This document shows positions 7,381 to 16,505 of a stretch of 64,000 bases of DNA, piece by piece. Within the stretch, counting starts at the first letter, position 1. Each line of letters begins with the position of its first letter. The position numbers and the translations under genes were made by a program. Under the pieces are notes generated by a model. The model saw nothing but the letters and a program-made list of their open reading frames with translations, was not told where the DNA came from and ran no database searches. Source of the stretch: Simkaniaceae bacterium (GTDB lineage: Bacteria > Chlamydiota > Chlamydiia > Chlamydiales > JACRBE01); contig JALEGI010000010.1 in assembly GCA_022763045.1 (NCBI GenBank), forward strand, positions 1-64,000, in the 5' to 3' direction.

Positions 7381-7713
7381 CTAGGTTGTTGAAACGATGT
7401 TGCAATAAAGATCTGCAATTCCCGGATGAACCGCTTGGCCAAAGTCGAGAACTTCATTTCCACAGCACCAAATACTAATTAACCGAGTGGCGCTTGACCC
7501 ATTTTCAAGCAGCTGCCCTACCTCAGGTCCGAGTGCAAGGGCCTCACCACTTGTTAAAGCGCTATATGCCGCTTTACAAATTGTTTTGTAGTCTGCACCA
7601 CTGTTTTCTGTTTCCGCTGTGAAGCGACTTATTAAATTAACCGCCCCACTCGACGATTGCGTTTCTATAGCAAAAGAAAAAACAACTCTCATATTGGCGA
7701 GATATTTTTCCAA
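7381..7713 (-). CDS. small hypothetical protein, uncertain
   Basis: 110 residues if it starts at the TTG complementary to 7711-7713, which follows AGGA at about seven bases; the first ATG (7692) would give 103 residues but has no ribosome-binding site. The sequence is Ser/Ala/Glu-rich with three cysteines (CKAAYSALTSG, IWCCGNEVLDFG) and no motif I recognise. It lies between the foldback repeat and pcnB, and its 5' end is divergent to, and would overlap, an N-terminally extended pcnB frame. It could be a remnant of a larger paralog of the Ser-rich proteins. Low confidence. Confidence 0.4.
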   Translation of the reverse strand: MEKYLANMRVVFSFAIETQSSSGAVNLISRFTAETENSGADYKTICKAAYSALTSGEALALGPEVGQLLENGSSATRLISIWCCGNEVLDFGQAVHPGIADLYCNIVSTT

Positions 7714-7782
7714 GATTTTCCTATGCTGTCAAGGGAAAAGGCGATCGTGAGAGATCCGTTGAATGCAAATAGAAAATCCTTT

Positions 7783-9021
7783 ATGATTATTGCCGTGGAA
7801 CCGAAAATTTACTCAAAGCCCGATCACGACATCCCACTTGATCGGATTGACCCCCATGCTATTACTGTAGTACGCAGGTTGCGCGAACATGGATTCGAAG
7901 CATTTCTTGTCGGCGGCTGCGTGCGCGATCTACTCCTAGGACACAAGCCTAAGGACTTTGATATCTCCACCTCAGCTCAGCCTGAGCAGATTAAGCGTCT
8001 CTTTCGCAATTCGTTTCTAGTCGGCCGGCGCTTTCGCTTAGCACACATTCGCTTTGGGAAAAAAGTCTTTGAAGTGGCGACGTTCCGAGCGGGCAGCAAT
8101 GAGGCAGATGAGCTCATAACGCACGACAATGTCTGGGGCAATGCTGAAGAGGACGCGATGCGACGCGACTTTACAATCAACGGGCTCTATTTTGACCCCT
8201 TTGAAGAGACGGTGATCGATTATGTCGGTGGCTTTGAGGATGCGAAAAAAGAGAAGCTCGTCTGCATTGGCCAGCCCTATCTACGCTTCAAGCAAGATCC
8301 GGTGCGTATGATTCGCCTGCTCAAGTTTCAAGCCCGCTTTGGTCTGCAGGTCGATGAGGAGCTACACACAGCACTGCTCGATTGTCGAGCTGAAATTTTA
8401 AAAAGCTCGCAAGCGCGGCTGCTTGAAGAGCTCTTTCGCATGCTTGAATCGGGCGCAGCAAAGCGCTTTTTTCACCTCCTTGCTGATCACGGCATGCTTG
8501 AGCTTCTACTCCCCCGTCTTTCAGGCTTTCTTGAGGATGATGAGGAGGGGCAAATCTACGACTTTCTCGATGAAATCGACAGGATGTTTTTAGAGTATCC
8601 CGATCTGACAATCGATCGCGCTGTACTTGTGAGCGCCTTAGTCTTTCCTATTCTCAACGAGCGGCTGCACTCTCTAATGAAGATGCACGATAAACCTCCC
8701 CACCTTGGGATTGTTCAAGTGGAGACTGCCAGCGCAACCAACAGCGTGTTTCACCCCTTTTTCCAAATCCCCCGGCGTATGAAAGCAGATGTCGTCTCAA
8801 TTTTGGCCTCTCAATATCGCATGGTGCCACTCGTGCCGAAAAAGCGCCGCACCGCCCGCGTGCCAAACATCCCAAGCTTCGTTCTAGCGCTCAAGTTTCT
8901 CAATTTGCGCTACCGCCTTGATCCCGCACTGCAAACGCATTGGGAGGAGTGGAGCGCTGCATTCAAAACCCACAAGCCGAGGAAGCGTCATGTACCCCGT
9001 CGACGTTCGCGCTCCCGTTGA
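7783..9021 (+). CDS. pcnB: poly(A) polymerase I / CCA-adding-type nucleotidyltransferase
   Basis: 412 residues from the ATG at 7783; the frame is open back to 7657, but the family similarity begins only after the ATG at 7783 (EPKIYSKPDHDIPLDRIDP). The class II nucleotidyltransferase core is clear: FLVGGCVRDLLLG and KPKDFDISTSA with the DxD pair, GRRFRLAHIRFG, DNVWGNAEEDAMRRDFTING and YLRFKQDPVRMIRLLKF. It ends with a basic tail (KPRKRHVPRRRSRSR) typical of PcnB. It adds 3' poly(A) tails to RNA and promotes decay. In C. trachomatis pcnB is next to lpxB; here a hydrolase gene sits between them. Confidence 0.93.
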   Translation: MIIAVEPKIYSKPDHDIPLDRIDPHAITVVRRLREHGFEAFLVGGCVRDLLLGHKPKDFDISTSAQPEQIKRLFRNSFLVGRRFRLAHIRFGKKVFEVATFRAGSNEADELITHDNVWGNAEEDAMRRDFTINGLYFDPFEETVIDYVGGFEDAKKEKLVCIGQPYLRFKQDPVRMIRLLKFQARFGLQVDEELHTALLDCRAEILKSSQARLLEELFRMLESGAAKRFFHLLADHGMLELLLPRLSGFLEDDEEGQIYDFLDEIDRMFLEYPDLTIDRAVLVSALVFPILNERLHSLMKMHDKPPHLGIVQVETASATNSVFHPFFQIPRRMKADVVSILASQYRMVPLVPKKRRTARVPNIPSFVLALKFLNLRYRLDPALQTHWEEWSAAFKTHKPRKRHVPRRRSRSR

Positions 9022-9679
9022 GGTCTACTGCGAGGGGCCACCCCTTGAAGAGGGCCCAAAACGAGCGGTCTTTTATTTTTTCATCTCTGCCCGCGACACC
9101 CTTGGGCTTGACCCCCACAATAAACCTCTTGAGGCCTTAAAAGATACTCGCGTCTTTTCGATCACCCTCCCCTACCACGAGCAGGGGAAAAATCCACTAA
9201 AGGCGATTGATTTTTGGAAGGGAAATCTATCTGAAATCAACACATTTATCACTCATTGCAAAGATGTCATTATCGAATTAATTGAAAAAAACATCTGCAC
9301 GCGTATTGGTGTGATGGGACTCTCTCGAGGGGCAGTGATCTCGCTTCAACTCGCTTCACAACTTATTGAAATTTCTCATATCGCTCTATTTGCTCCTCTT
9401 ATTGATCTTAAAGATTATGGAAGCGAGATGGATAACTTCACCCTGATTGATACGCTCTATGATCGAAAAATCAAAGTCTTTATTGGCAACCGTGACACGC
9501 GCGTTAACACACAATTGACCTGCGATTTCATCTTGAAACTTTCAGATCGCGCCTACCTTGAAGGCGTGCGCAGCCCTCCCATCGAGCTCACGCTCACCCC
9601 CTCTATTGGTCGCGATGGCCACGGAACACCCCCTGAGAGCTTTCTAGCAGGAGGCAGATGGCTGAGCGAGAATCTCTAG
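8990..9679 (+). CDS. alpha/beta-hydrolase fold protein
   Basis: 229 residues from the ATG at 8990, which follows GAGGAAG; the frame extends upstream inside pcnB but without support. The nucleophile elbow GLSRG gives Ser112, and the C-terminal DGHGTPP supplies a candidate catalytic His; Asp in GNRDTRV is a candidate acid. There is no signal peptide, so it is probably a cytoplasmic esterase, lipase or peptidase. The first 32 bases overlap pcnB, and the last 22 bases overlap lpxB, so the three genes are one transcript. Substrate unknown. Confidence 0.8.
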   Translation: MYPVDVRAPVEVYCEGPPLEEGPKRAVFYFFISARDTLGLDPHNKPLEALKDTRVFSITLPYHEQGKNPLKAIDFWKGNLSEINTFITHCKDVIIELIEKNICTRIGVMGLSRGAVISLQLASQLIEISHIALFAPLIDLKDYGSEMDNFTLIDTLYDRKIKVFIGNRDTRVNTQLTCDFILKLSDRAYLEGVRSPPIELTLTPSIGRDGHGTPPESFLAGGRWLSENL

Positions 9680-10662
9680 ACTATTTTCTTTTTGCAGGTG
9701 AGCGTAGCGGTGATGTGCTTGGCGCTGACTTTATCGACTCGCTTGAAGGCAGCTGTGGTGGAGTTGGAGGGCCCCTGATGAGGGAAAAAGCGTTTAAAAA
9801 CTTCATCGAAATGGAGCGCTTTCAAGCGATGGGCTTTATCGGGCTGATACGCCACCTCCCTCGCCTCATTTATCTCTTTCACAAAGTGAAGCGCTTGATT
9901 TTACAAATGAATCCCAAAAATGTCGTTCTCATCGATTATCCCGGATTCAATTTGCGTATGGCAAAGGCGCTGAAAAAAAGCGGCTACCGCGGCAGAATCA
10001 TCCAGTATGTTTGCCCCTCAATTTGGGCCTGGCGCAAAGGGCGCAAGCAGACAATGATTGAAAATCTCGATCTACTGCTCACTATCTTGCCCTTTGAACC
10101 GGAGCTATTCAAAGATACGCCACTTGAAGCGCGCTATGTTGGCCACCCCCTTGCCAAAAAGGCGATGCCTCCTGCTGCAGCAAAACCAATCCTAGGCCTC
10201 TTTCCTGGCTCGCGCAAAAGCGAAATTGCACGCAACCTTCCTATTCAACTACGCGTTGCTGAGCGCATCCGTGAGAAGTGGCCTGAGGTTGAAGTGCGCA
10301 TTTCCCATGTCGATGAGAAAGAGCGCTTGAAACCCGAAGAGTGCCAAGTTGCCCTCGCGACATCGGGCACAGTGATTCTAGAGCTTGCCCTCGCTGGAGT
10401 GCCAACCGTTGTCAATTACGCCATTCGCCCACTTGATGAGTGGATCGCAAAACACCTCTTTCAAATCAACCTTCCCTTCTACTCTCTGCCAAACATTATT
10501 ATGCGCGCTGAGCTTTTTCCCGAATTCTACGGTTCAAATTTGTGCGAAAATAAATTATTTAGTTCTTTGTCTGATTACATTTCCAATCCAAACAAAAGAG
10601 AATTAACTAGATACAATTGTTCAAAACTATCTAAAAAACTATCTTCAATTGATAAATATTAA
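9658..10662 (+). CDS. lpxB: lipid-A-disaccharide synthase
   Basis: 334 residues, a little shorter than E. coli LpxB (382). The N-terminus YFLFAGERSGDVLGADFI, the block QYVCPSIWAWRKGR, VGHPLAKKA, LGLFPGSRKSEIARN and ATSGTVILELALAGVPTVV are the GT19 signatures. It joins UDP-diacylglucosamine and lipid X to form the lipid A disaccharide at the inner membrane. ATG at 9658 follows AGGAGG (9649-9654). The last ~45 codons (from about 10530) switch abruptly to AT-rich sequence, unlike the rest of the gene, and diverge from usual LpxB C-termini; this may mark a recombination point beside the accessory block. Confidence 0.92.
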   Translation: MAERESLDYFLFAGERSGDVLGADFIDSLEGSCGGVGGPLMREKAFKNFIEMERFQAMGFIGLIRHLPRLIYLFHKVKRLILQMNPKNVVLIDYPGFNLRMAKALKKSGYRGRIIQYVCPSIWAWRKGRKQTMIENLDLLLTILPFEPELFKDTPLEARYVGHPLAKKAMPPAAAKPILGLFPGSRKSEIARNLPIQLRVAERIREKWPEVEVRISHVDEKERLKPEECQVALATSGTVILELALAGVPTVVNYAIRPLDEWIAKHLFQINLPFYSLPNIIMRAELFPEFYGSNLCENKLFSSLSDYISNPNKRELTRYNCSKLSKKLSSIDKY

Positions 10663-10701
10663 TAAGTACATTAGAATACTTTTCAATTAGGAGGTGTTTT
10701 A

Positions 10702-12366
10702 ATGACTGAACTCACTTTAAGGGCTACTGAATCCCACTTTGCTATTCAAATAGATCACTATGATGTTGACGGCAAGGGTAAAAATATTCATGAAGATCTC
10801 ACCTTCAAAGCTGAGTGGCTCAAAGACTCACCAGAAGAAACACTCCTCTATGTTAAAAAGCTGATGACTCCTCATATGGAAGGTGGCTTTACACAAGTCG
10901 ATGGAGGACTCAGTGGTCGCATGCTCGACACAGTAGGCCCTGAAAAAGAGAGTGCCGAGTATTTTGACACCACTCAGGCAATGGTTAAAATTTTCAAGCA
11001 CCATCAGCGCCTTTACATGACATCTGGATCAAAAAGGGAGCGCGTCTTTGCCCTCTTAGAGGGCACACCAGAGGATTTATTAAAAACACCTATTCACACC
11101 GAAAGAACATATCCCCTTACAAAATCCTCTCCCCATCCATTTCCCCTTTCAGTTGATACGCTAAAAAAAACAGAGCTTTTTGGACGGATAAAACGCCCTG
11201 AACTTGAAGCATTTTTAGAGCAATTAGCCGCAGTTGAAATTTCGCCTGAGCATCTTGAAGAGGTAGCTTCGGCCTTTATCAACGCGCGTCTAGAGCACCC
11301 TGTGTTTCAAAGAGATGAATGGCCATTGATCGCATTCATGGCCTACTTTCAGGGGTTAATTACAAAAAACCAACTTTGCCAACTGCAACTTTTAGACACC
11401 TACTTAGAGCTTGATTCAATAACATCAACTGCTGTTGGAGCGACAGTTTTAACTCCTGAAAAACTTGCAAAATACAACCTTCCTGAAATGGAAATTATGG
11501 ATCTGCCCCCTCTTGAGCGGATGCTATTTAAAGTTGCAACTGCCCCCAGAAGAAAAGAGGGCGATCATTACCTCTCTTCGTTTTTTTACAGCACAGATTT
11601 TTATGAGCTATTTAAAATAAAGGGAAGACTCAACGTTATTTCCCCATCACTTGCAGATCGAAAACACCGCTCCCAATTTCCGGAGACAGCTATACCAGTA
11701 AATCCTGTGTTTAGCTACTCCAAACGCATGGATCGCTGGATGAAAATTGACACGCGCGACGCCCATATTCCCTGCCGTTACCTTTCTAATCCTCCTGGTG
11801 CTCACGATGTCCCAAGTGCATCTGCATTTGACTGCTACTGCCACGATGTTGCCTACCACATTTACCTCGAATCTTCGAATCCCTATAGAGAGTTTTATCG
11901 AGATTTAGCTGACACCCTTTTAAAAGACAATCGAACAGAAAATATGGAGCTCGCTCTTTTATTTCTCGATCGTGATATGAGAATGTTTGCTATAAAAGAT
12001 TTCAGAGAAGAGCAGCATGTTGAGAAATTTGCTGATAACCCTGCAATTGTGTTTTGGGCAAATCTCGCTAATGCGCTCATACATCCCAAAGTAGAGTATT
12101 TTAATCAAACAAGACTGGTTGAAGCGATGAAGAAGTTGCTCCGCGAAATACCCTATGGACTTGAAGGATATCAGCAATTCAAAGCCATTTTTGATTCCCT
12201 TCCACTCTCTAAAGATTTTGATAAAATTCATCATTTTGGATTTACGCAGATGATCGACTGCGTGTTTGGCTTAGCAGACATTAGCACACTGGAACCAGAA
12301 GACCCATTTGCCTCCTCTCCTTCCCCAACTCTAGAGCTCCCCGACTTACCTGACTTCCTCTTGTAG
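10702..12366 (+). CDS. unknown paralog family A, copy 1
   Basis: 554 residues; ATG at 10702 follows TAGGAGGTG. First of three tandem paralogs of one family not recognised. Conserved blocks shared by all three are KTELFGR (Q/K varies) at about 155, ITKNQLCQLQLLD, EIMDLPPLERML, NPVFSYSKRMDRWM, DxYxHDxxYH (Asp377 to His386), SNPYREFYRDLA and ALLFLDRDM. The His/Asp cluster could be a metal site or catalytic centre. No signal peptide or membrane segment; the C-terminus is Pro/Ser-rich (SSPSPTLELPDLPDF). The block sits between lpxB and yceD with its own ribosome-binding sites. An effector role is inference from family expansion only. Confidence 0.85.
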   Translation: MTELTLRATESHFAIQIDHYDVDGKGKNIHEDLTFKAEWLKDSPEETLLYVKKLMTPHMEGGFTQVDGGLSGRMLDTVGPEKESAEYFDTTQAMVKIFKHHQRLYMTSGSKRERVFALLEGTPEDLLKTPIHTERTYPLTKSSPHPFPLSVDTLKKTELFGRIKRPELEAFLEQLAAVEISPEHLEEVASAFINARLEHPVFQRDEWPLIAFMAYFQGLITKNQLCQLQLLDTYLELDSITSTAVGATVLTPEKLAKYNLPEMEIMDLPPLERMLFKVATAPRRKEGDHYLSSFFYSTDFYELFKIKGRLNVISPSLADRKHRSQFPETAIPVNPVFSYSKRMDRWMKIDTRDAHIPCRYLSNPPGAHDVPSASAFDCYCHDVAYHIYLESSNPYREFYRDLADTLLKDNRTENMELALLFLDRDMRMFAIKDFREEQHVEKFADNPAIVFWANLANALIHPKVEYFNQTRLVEAMKKLLREIPYGLEGYQQFKAIFDSLPLSKDFDKIHHFGFTQMIDCVFGLADISTLEPEDPFASSPSPTLELPDLPDFLL

Positions 12367-12470
12367 TAACTTCATTAAAAATCGCTTGTGCCCCTCTAAC
12401 AAAGCAAAACTTAATACTACTTTAATAAACGCGATTACCTTACAATCTTTGCCCTAAACAGGGAGAGATT

Positions 12471-14048
12471 TTGCTATTTCTAACTTTGAAGGCCGAGCCG
12501 TCACAATTATGTATCGAATTTACACATAGATTTGATCTGGAGACCCCGGTTGGGAGGCGTAAAAAGTACACGATTGCCGCCAAATGGTTGCAACAATCCC
12601 CATCTGCTGCAATGGAGATTTTTCGTCAAAGGGTACAATCATTACTTGTTGGAAACTTTGAAGAAAAAGAGGGGGCACTAGTTGGTCGATTGGTTGAAAA
12701 CCAAAGTGACACTAGAGAAAACCAAAAATATTACAATATCGCTCAAGCCACTGCAAAAGTCTTTAGACACTACACACGATTAACGGCACTAGCAGGTTCA
12801 GGCAAACTGAAAAACCTCACCCGTTTCACCCACTTGAGCCCCAAAAAACTCCGCTCAACCCCTATACACAATGAGAGAGTCTATCCCATTTCACGCTCTG
12901 CACGCTATGAGTTTCCAATTACATTTGAGTCGCTTAAGCAGACAGAGCTCTTTGGGCGCGTCCCCCGAGTAGAGCTGACCCCTTTTCTCAGTGAGCTTGA
13001 GAATCTAGAAATCACCTATGATGAGCTAAAAAAAGCAGCTGTTGCCTTTGTCAACGCCCGCCTTGATCACGAGATCTTTGAAAGAACCGATTGGCCATTG
13101 GTCGCCTTTTTAGCCCACTTTCACGGATTCATCACCAAAAACCAGCTCTGCCAGCTACAGCTCCTCGATCGATATCTTCAAATGGATTCACCTAAAGCAG
13201 TAGCTGCGGGGGTCTCTATTTTAACTCCTGAAATGCTTGCGAAGCACAAACTGCCCGAAATGGAAATCATGGATCTACCACCCCTTGAGCGTATCCTACT
13301 CAAGGTGGTATTTCTTCAAGAGACAAGACATGAGATCAAACACATAACTTCACTCATTGTTTACAGCAATTTTGATGAATTGATAAAAGATAGGAGAAAA
13401 TTGCTTATTCTCTCACCTACCCTTGTCGATAGAAAACATGCCGCCCAATTTCCCAAGACATCCATGAAAATAAACCCCGTTTTTGGCTACTCAAAGCGGA
13501 TGGATCGTTGGATGAGTATCAAAACGCGTGATGCAACCGTCCCCTCCCGCTTCTTTTCTGCCCCTGAAAAAGTTCACGAGCAATGGTGTGCAACATCATA
13601 TGATATTTACTATCACGATACTGGCTACCATACTTTCGTAGATTCTGCAAATCCCCATAGAGCCTTTTATCGAGATTTGGCAAAGCAACTTCTAAGGCAA
13701 AATAGAAGAGCAAACTTAATGGCAGCGATTCAGTTTCTTGATCGTGATATGCGTATATTTTCATCTAAAGAGGTGAGAGAATACTACAAGGTAGAGAGAT
13801 ACGTTCAACACCCTAACTACCTCTTTTGGGCAAATATGGTCTACACCATTTCTCGAGAAGGTATTCGAGAAACCATTACATCTGAAGAGTTTTGTAAGGC
13901 ATTGAAAGCCCTCTGTGACAAAATACCCTTTGGCAAGAGGGGCTACGAGCATTTTAAAGAACTCAATAGTAGCGCAGACGCCCTATTCCCTAAGATTTTT
14001 TTTCAAAATATGGATGCAGATGTTTTTAATGAAGCAGCAGGAAAATAG
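12471..14048 (+). CDS. unknown paralog family A, copy 2, TTG start
   Basis: 525 residues. The start is TTG at 12471 after GGGAGAGA; the N-terminus LTLKAEPSQLCIEFTHRFDL aligns with the openings of copies 1 and 3, supporting this start. It has the same conserved blocks, including NPVFGYSKRMDRWM and DIYYHDTGYH (Asp378 to His387), and IQFLDRDMRIF. It lacks the Pro/Ser-rich C-terminal tail of the other two copies, ending about 25 residues earlier (FNEAAGK). A change of conserved Cys/Trp to Tyr within DxYxHD shows this central position is free to vary while D, Y, H, D and H are not. Function unknown. Confidence 0.83.
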   Translation: MLFLTLKAEPSQLCIEFTHRFDLETPVGRRKKYTIAAKWLQQSPSAAMEIFRQRVQSLLVGNFEEKEGALVGRLVENQSDTRENQKYYNIAQATAKVFRHYTRLTALAGSGKLKNLTRFTHLSPKKLRSTPIHNERVYPISRSARYEFPITFESLKQTELFGRVPRVELTPFLSELENLEITYDELKKAAVAFVNARLDHEIFERTDWPLVAFLAHFHGFITKNQLCQLQLLDRYLQMDSPKAVAAGVSILTPEMLAKHKLPEMEIMDLPPLERILLKVVFLQETRHEIKHITSLIVYSNFDELIKDRRKLLILSPTLVDRKHAAQFPKTSMKINPVFGYSKRMDRWMSIKTRDATVPSRFFSAPEKVHEQWCATSYDIYYHDTGYHTFVDSANPHRAFYRDLAKQLLRQNRRANLMAAIQFLDRDMRIFSSKEVREYYKVERYVQHPNYLFWANMVYTISREGIRETITSEEFCKALKALCDKIPFGKRGYEHFKELNSSADALFPKIFFQNMDADVFNEAAGK

Positions 14049-14341
14049 TACTATATTTTCCCCAAGCTATTTTTACTAGAAAACATGCCACCTTGTTATC
14101 GAATACTTGGATGAACACCGATCCCATTTTTGGCAACCCAACCGGAACGGATTGTTAGATGAAAACTGATATGCGCGCTGTTCAACTACAAGCCCCATAC
14201 CAGTCTGTTGCCGCGATCAAGAAAAAACCATGTACAAACAACTCTGTAAGTTTAATAAGCGAACATATTTTTATTATGCCAATTAAACTTTATTTAATTT
14301 TATAAACATGTTATAATACCTTATTGATTTAGGAGGTAATT
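14049..14341 (+). promoter_or_regulatory. intergenic region with extended -10 promoter of copy 3
   Basis: 293 bases between copies 2 and 3, with no open frame worth calling. The last part is very AT-rich and holds TGTTATAAT (14309-14317), a perfect extended -10, then AGGAGG at 14331-14336 just before the ATG at 14342. The predicted leader is under 20 bases. Copy 3 therefore probably has its own transcription start. Confidence 0.6.
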
Positions 14342-16006
14342 ATGACTCAATTGATTCTTTCAGCTACAGATTCGTACTTTGGAATGATCTTTGATCATCC
14401 TGGTATAGATGGACCATCCTCACGGCAAGAATACAAATTCAGGGCAGAGTGGCTCAAAGTCTCTCCCCATGAAACTCTATCCAATTTTATGGAAACGATT
14501 GCCCCATATATGGAGGGTGAGTTCACCCAAATTATACGGGGAGCATTTGTTGGACGTATCAATAATAATGAGTCCCCAGAGAAAGAAGATCCAGAATATT
14601 TTGATATTACTCAAGCTTTGACTCGTCTTTTTACACATCATCAACGTCTAATAATGACAACGGGAACAAAAGACACGGCAAAGTTGTGTAGAATCTTAGA
14701 GGGCTCTCCTGAAGACCTACTGAGATTGCCAATTCACAGTGAGCCCGCCTATCCATTAACACGAGTGAAGCCCTATGAATTTCCCCTCACAGTCGAGACG
14801 CTCAAACAAACAGAGCTCTTTGGTCGCGTGCCGCGCAAAGAGCTGATTCCCTTTCTTGAAAGGCTTGGAGATATTGAGATTACTCGCAAAGAGCTTATTG
14901 AAGGGGCGAAAAGTTTCATCAATGCCAGGCTTGAAGATCCCATATTCCAGAGAGAAGATTGGCCATTAGTCGCATTTCTTGCGCATACCCACGGATTCAT
15001 CTCGAAAAACCAACTTTGCCAACTTCAACTTCTTGATACGTATCTTTCTCTTGAATCAACTACAGCAACTGCTGTTGGAGCGACAATTTTAACGCCTGAA
15101 AAACTTGCTAAATATGGCATTCCCGATGTCGAAATTATGGATCTACCACCTCTAGAGCGGATGTTATTTAAGGTCGCTTTTGCTCCTCGAAGAAGTGAAG
15201 GTGAGTTTTATCTAGCTTCATTTAACTATACTATTTATGAACCGCAACTTTTCAAAAAGAGGGGAAGACTTAACATTATTTCACCTGCAATAATCGACCG
15301 CAATCACGCTGCAAAATTTCCTAGCACTGTCATGGAAGTCAATCCTGTATTTGGCTACTCCAGACGGATGGATCGCTGGATGAAAACTGAAGAGCGCGAC
15401 TCCCATATTCCCTCCCGGTTTTTTACAAATCCAGAGAAAGCCCACGATGTTTCAAGTGCAACGCCTTTTGACTGCTACTGGCATGATGCTGTCTATCATC
15501 TTTATCTCGAATCATCGAATCCCTACAGAGTCTTTTACCGCGACCTAGCAGCAAATCTTCTTCACCTCAATAGACCGCTCAATATGTCCACCGCGCTGAT
15601 TTTTCTAGACCGTGATATGAGCATTTTTGCTAAAAAAGAGATTCGAGAGCAGCTAGGCATTGAAAAGTATGCCCATATCCCTTCATGTTTATTTTGGGCA
15701 AATATGGTTCAATCGCTCTTGCATCCAACATTAGAGAAAAATTTTGATCCCCTGAGCTTTGCTCAAGCGATGATTGAAGTGAAAGAGCAGATTCCCTTTG
15801 GGATGGAGGGCTACCTCGCCTTTAAAGAAATTTTTACTTCTTTAGAGATCTCAGAAATGTTTCGAGAGTCCCATTCGATTCGATTTGAAGATATCATCGA
15901 TTGTGTCTTTGGGCTAAAAGAGCTAGATACGCTTGTAAGAGAGGATCTTTCTGAAACTTCTCCAAGTCCAACACTGCCCGCAATTGGATCGGAACCAACA
16001 GATTAA
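14342..16006 (+). CDS. unknown paralog family A, copy 3
   Basis: 554 residues, the same length as copy 1 and closer to it than copy 2. ATG at 14342 follows AGGAGG. It shares all family blocks: KQTELFGRVPRKELIPFLER, FISKNQLCQLQLLD, EIMDLPPLERMLFKV, NPVFGYSRRMDRWM, DCYWHDAVYH (Asp377 to His386), SSNPYRVFYRDLA, FLDRDMSIF, plus the Ser/Pro-rich end SETSPSPTLPAIG. The similar lengths and order suggest local duplication. Its last bases run into the yceD leader. No known fold recognised; a soluble enzyme or host-directed effector are both possible. Confidence 0.85.
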   Translation: MTQLILSATDSYFGMIFDHPGIDGPSSRQEYKFRAEWLKVSPHETLSNFMETIAPYMEGEFTQIIRGAFVGRINNNESPEKEDPEYFDITQALTRLFTHHQRLIMTTGTKDTAKLCRILEGSPEDLLRLPIHSEPAYPLTRVKPYEFPLTVETLKQTELFGRVPRKELIPFLERLGDIEITRKELIEGAKSFINARLEDPIFQREDWPLVAFLAHTHGFISKNQLCQLQLLDTYLSLESTTATAVGATILTPEKLAKYGIPDVEIMDLPPLERMLFKVAFAPRRSEGEFYLASFNYTIYEPQLFKKRGRLNIISPAIIDRNHAAKFPSTVMEVNPVFGYSRRMDRWMKTEERDSHIPSRFFTNPEKAHDVSSATPFDCYWHDAVYHLYLESSNPYRVFYRDLAANLLHLNRPLNMSTALIFLDRDMSIFAKKEIREQLGIEKYAHIPSCLFWANMVQSLLHPTLEKNFDPLSFAQAMIEVKEQIPFGMEGYLAFKEIFTSLEISEMFRESHSIRFEDIIDCVFGLKELDTLVREDLSETSPSPTLPAIGSEPTD

Positions 16007-16033
16007 AAATATTTCTATTGATTTGTGTTTTAA

Positions 16034-16057
16034 GCGAGGATCGTGTATGATCCTCGC
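16034..16057 (+). promoter_or_regulatory. start-codon hairpin of the yceD-rpmF operon
   Basis: GCGAGGATC (16034-16042) pairs perfectly with GATCCTCGC (16049-16057) around loop GTGTAT. The 5' arm contains the GAGGA ribosome-binding site, and the ATG at 16047 straddles loop and stem. No T-run follows, so it is not an intrinsic terminator for the upstream gene. Confidence 0.55.
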
Positions 16058-16505
16058 GATGGAAGACGCATTCATAATCTATCTTGACAGGCTCTCAGAT
16101 GAAAAAGAAGAGAGCATCGACTTCAAGACCGCTCCCCAATTTGTGAACGAGCGCGAGCTGACCTTTGGCCAGGTAGATGTGAATGGGAAGGCCTATATGG
16201 CAGGAGACCATCTAATAATCGATTTAAACGTCAAGGCGAGCGCAAGCATGCCCTGCAAGATCTGCAACGAGATGAGCCCCTTTGAGATCACTCTCAATCA
16301 CCTCCTCATCACTGTAGAGCCTAAAGGTGCAGTTTACGACTTTTCAGAAGATGTGCGCGAGGCCCTTCTTCTGGAGCTTCCCCAGGTGACAGAGTGTCAA
16401 GGGGGAGAGTGTCCCGATCGCGTTGGCGTCGAAAAATATTTTGCTAAATCAAGCAGCTCAGAGGAGCATTTTCCCTTCTCTGCGCTCGATGAAGGAGACA
16501 ACTAA
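16047..16505 (+). CDS. yceD: YceD/DUF177-family protein (23S rRNA accumulation)
   Basis: 152 residues from the ATG at 16047 (ribosome-binding site GAGGA); the second ATG at 16059 (MEDAFIIYLDRL) is the alternative and has no such site. The body contains the DUF177 pattern: a central MPCKICNEMSPFEITLN Cys pair, followed by FSEDVREALLLELPQ and a CQGGECPDR Cys motif. YceD proteins are needed for 23S rRNA processing or accumulation and are almost always encoded before rpmF, as here, with a TAATG overlap. The operon continues into plsX and rng. Confidence 0.9.
   Translation: MILAMEDAFIIYLDRLSDEKEESIDFKTAPQFVNERELTFGQVDVNGKAYMAGDHLIIDLNVKASASMPCKICNEMSPFEITLNHLLITVEPKGAVYDFSEDVREALLLELPQVTECQGGECPDRVGVEKYFAKSSSSEEHFPFSALDEGDN

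Noticed and set aside
7260-7463. 67-residue ORF containing HRGHREHRG
   Set aside because: It is the translation of the palindromic repeat's right arm, a familiar spurious ORF in many genomes.
8918-8989. 24-codon extension of the alpha/beta hydrolase
   Set aside because: It lies within pcnB coding sequence; the ATG at 8990 has a good ribosome-binding site.
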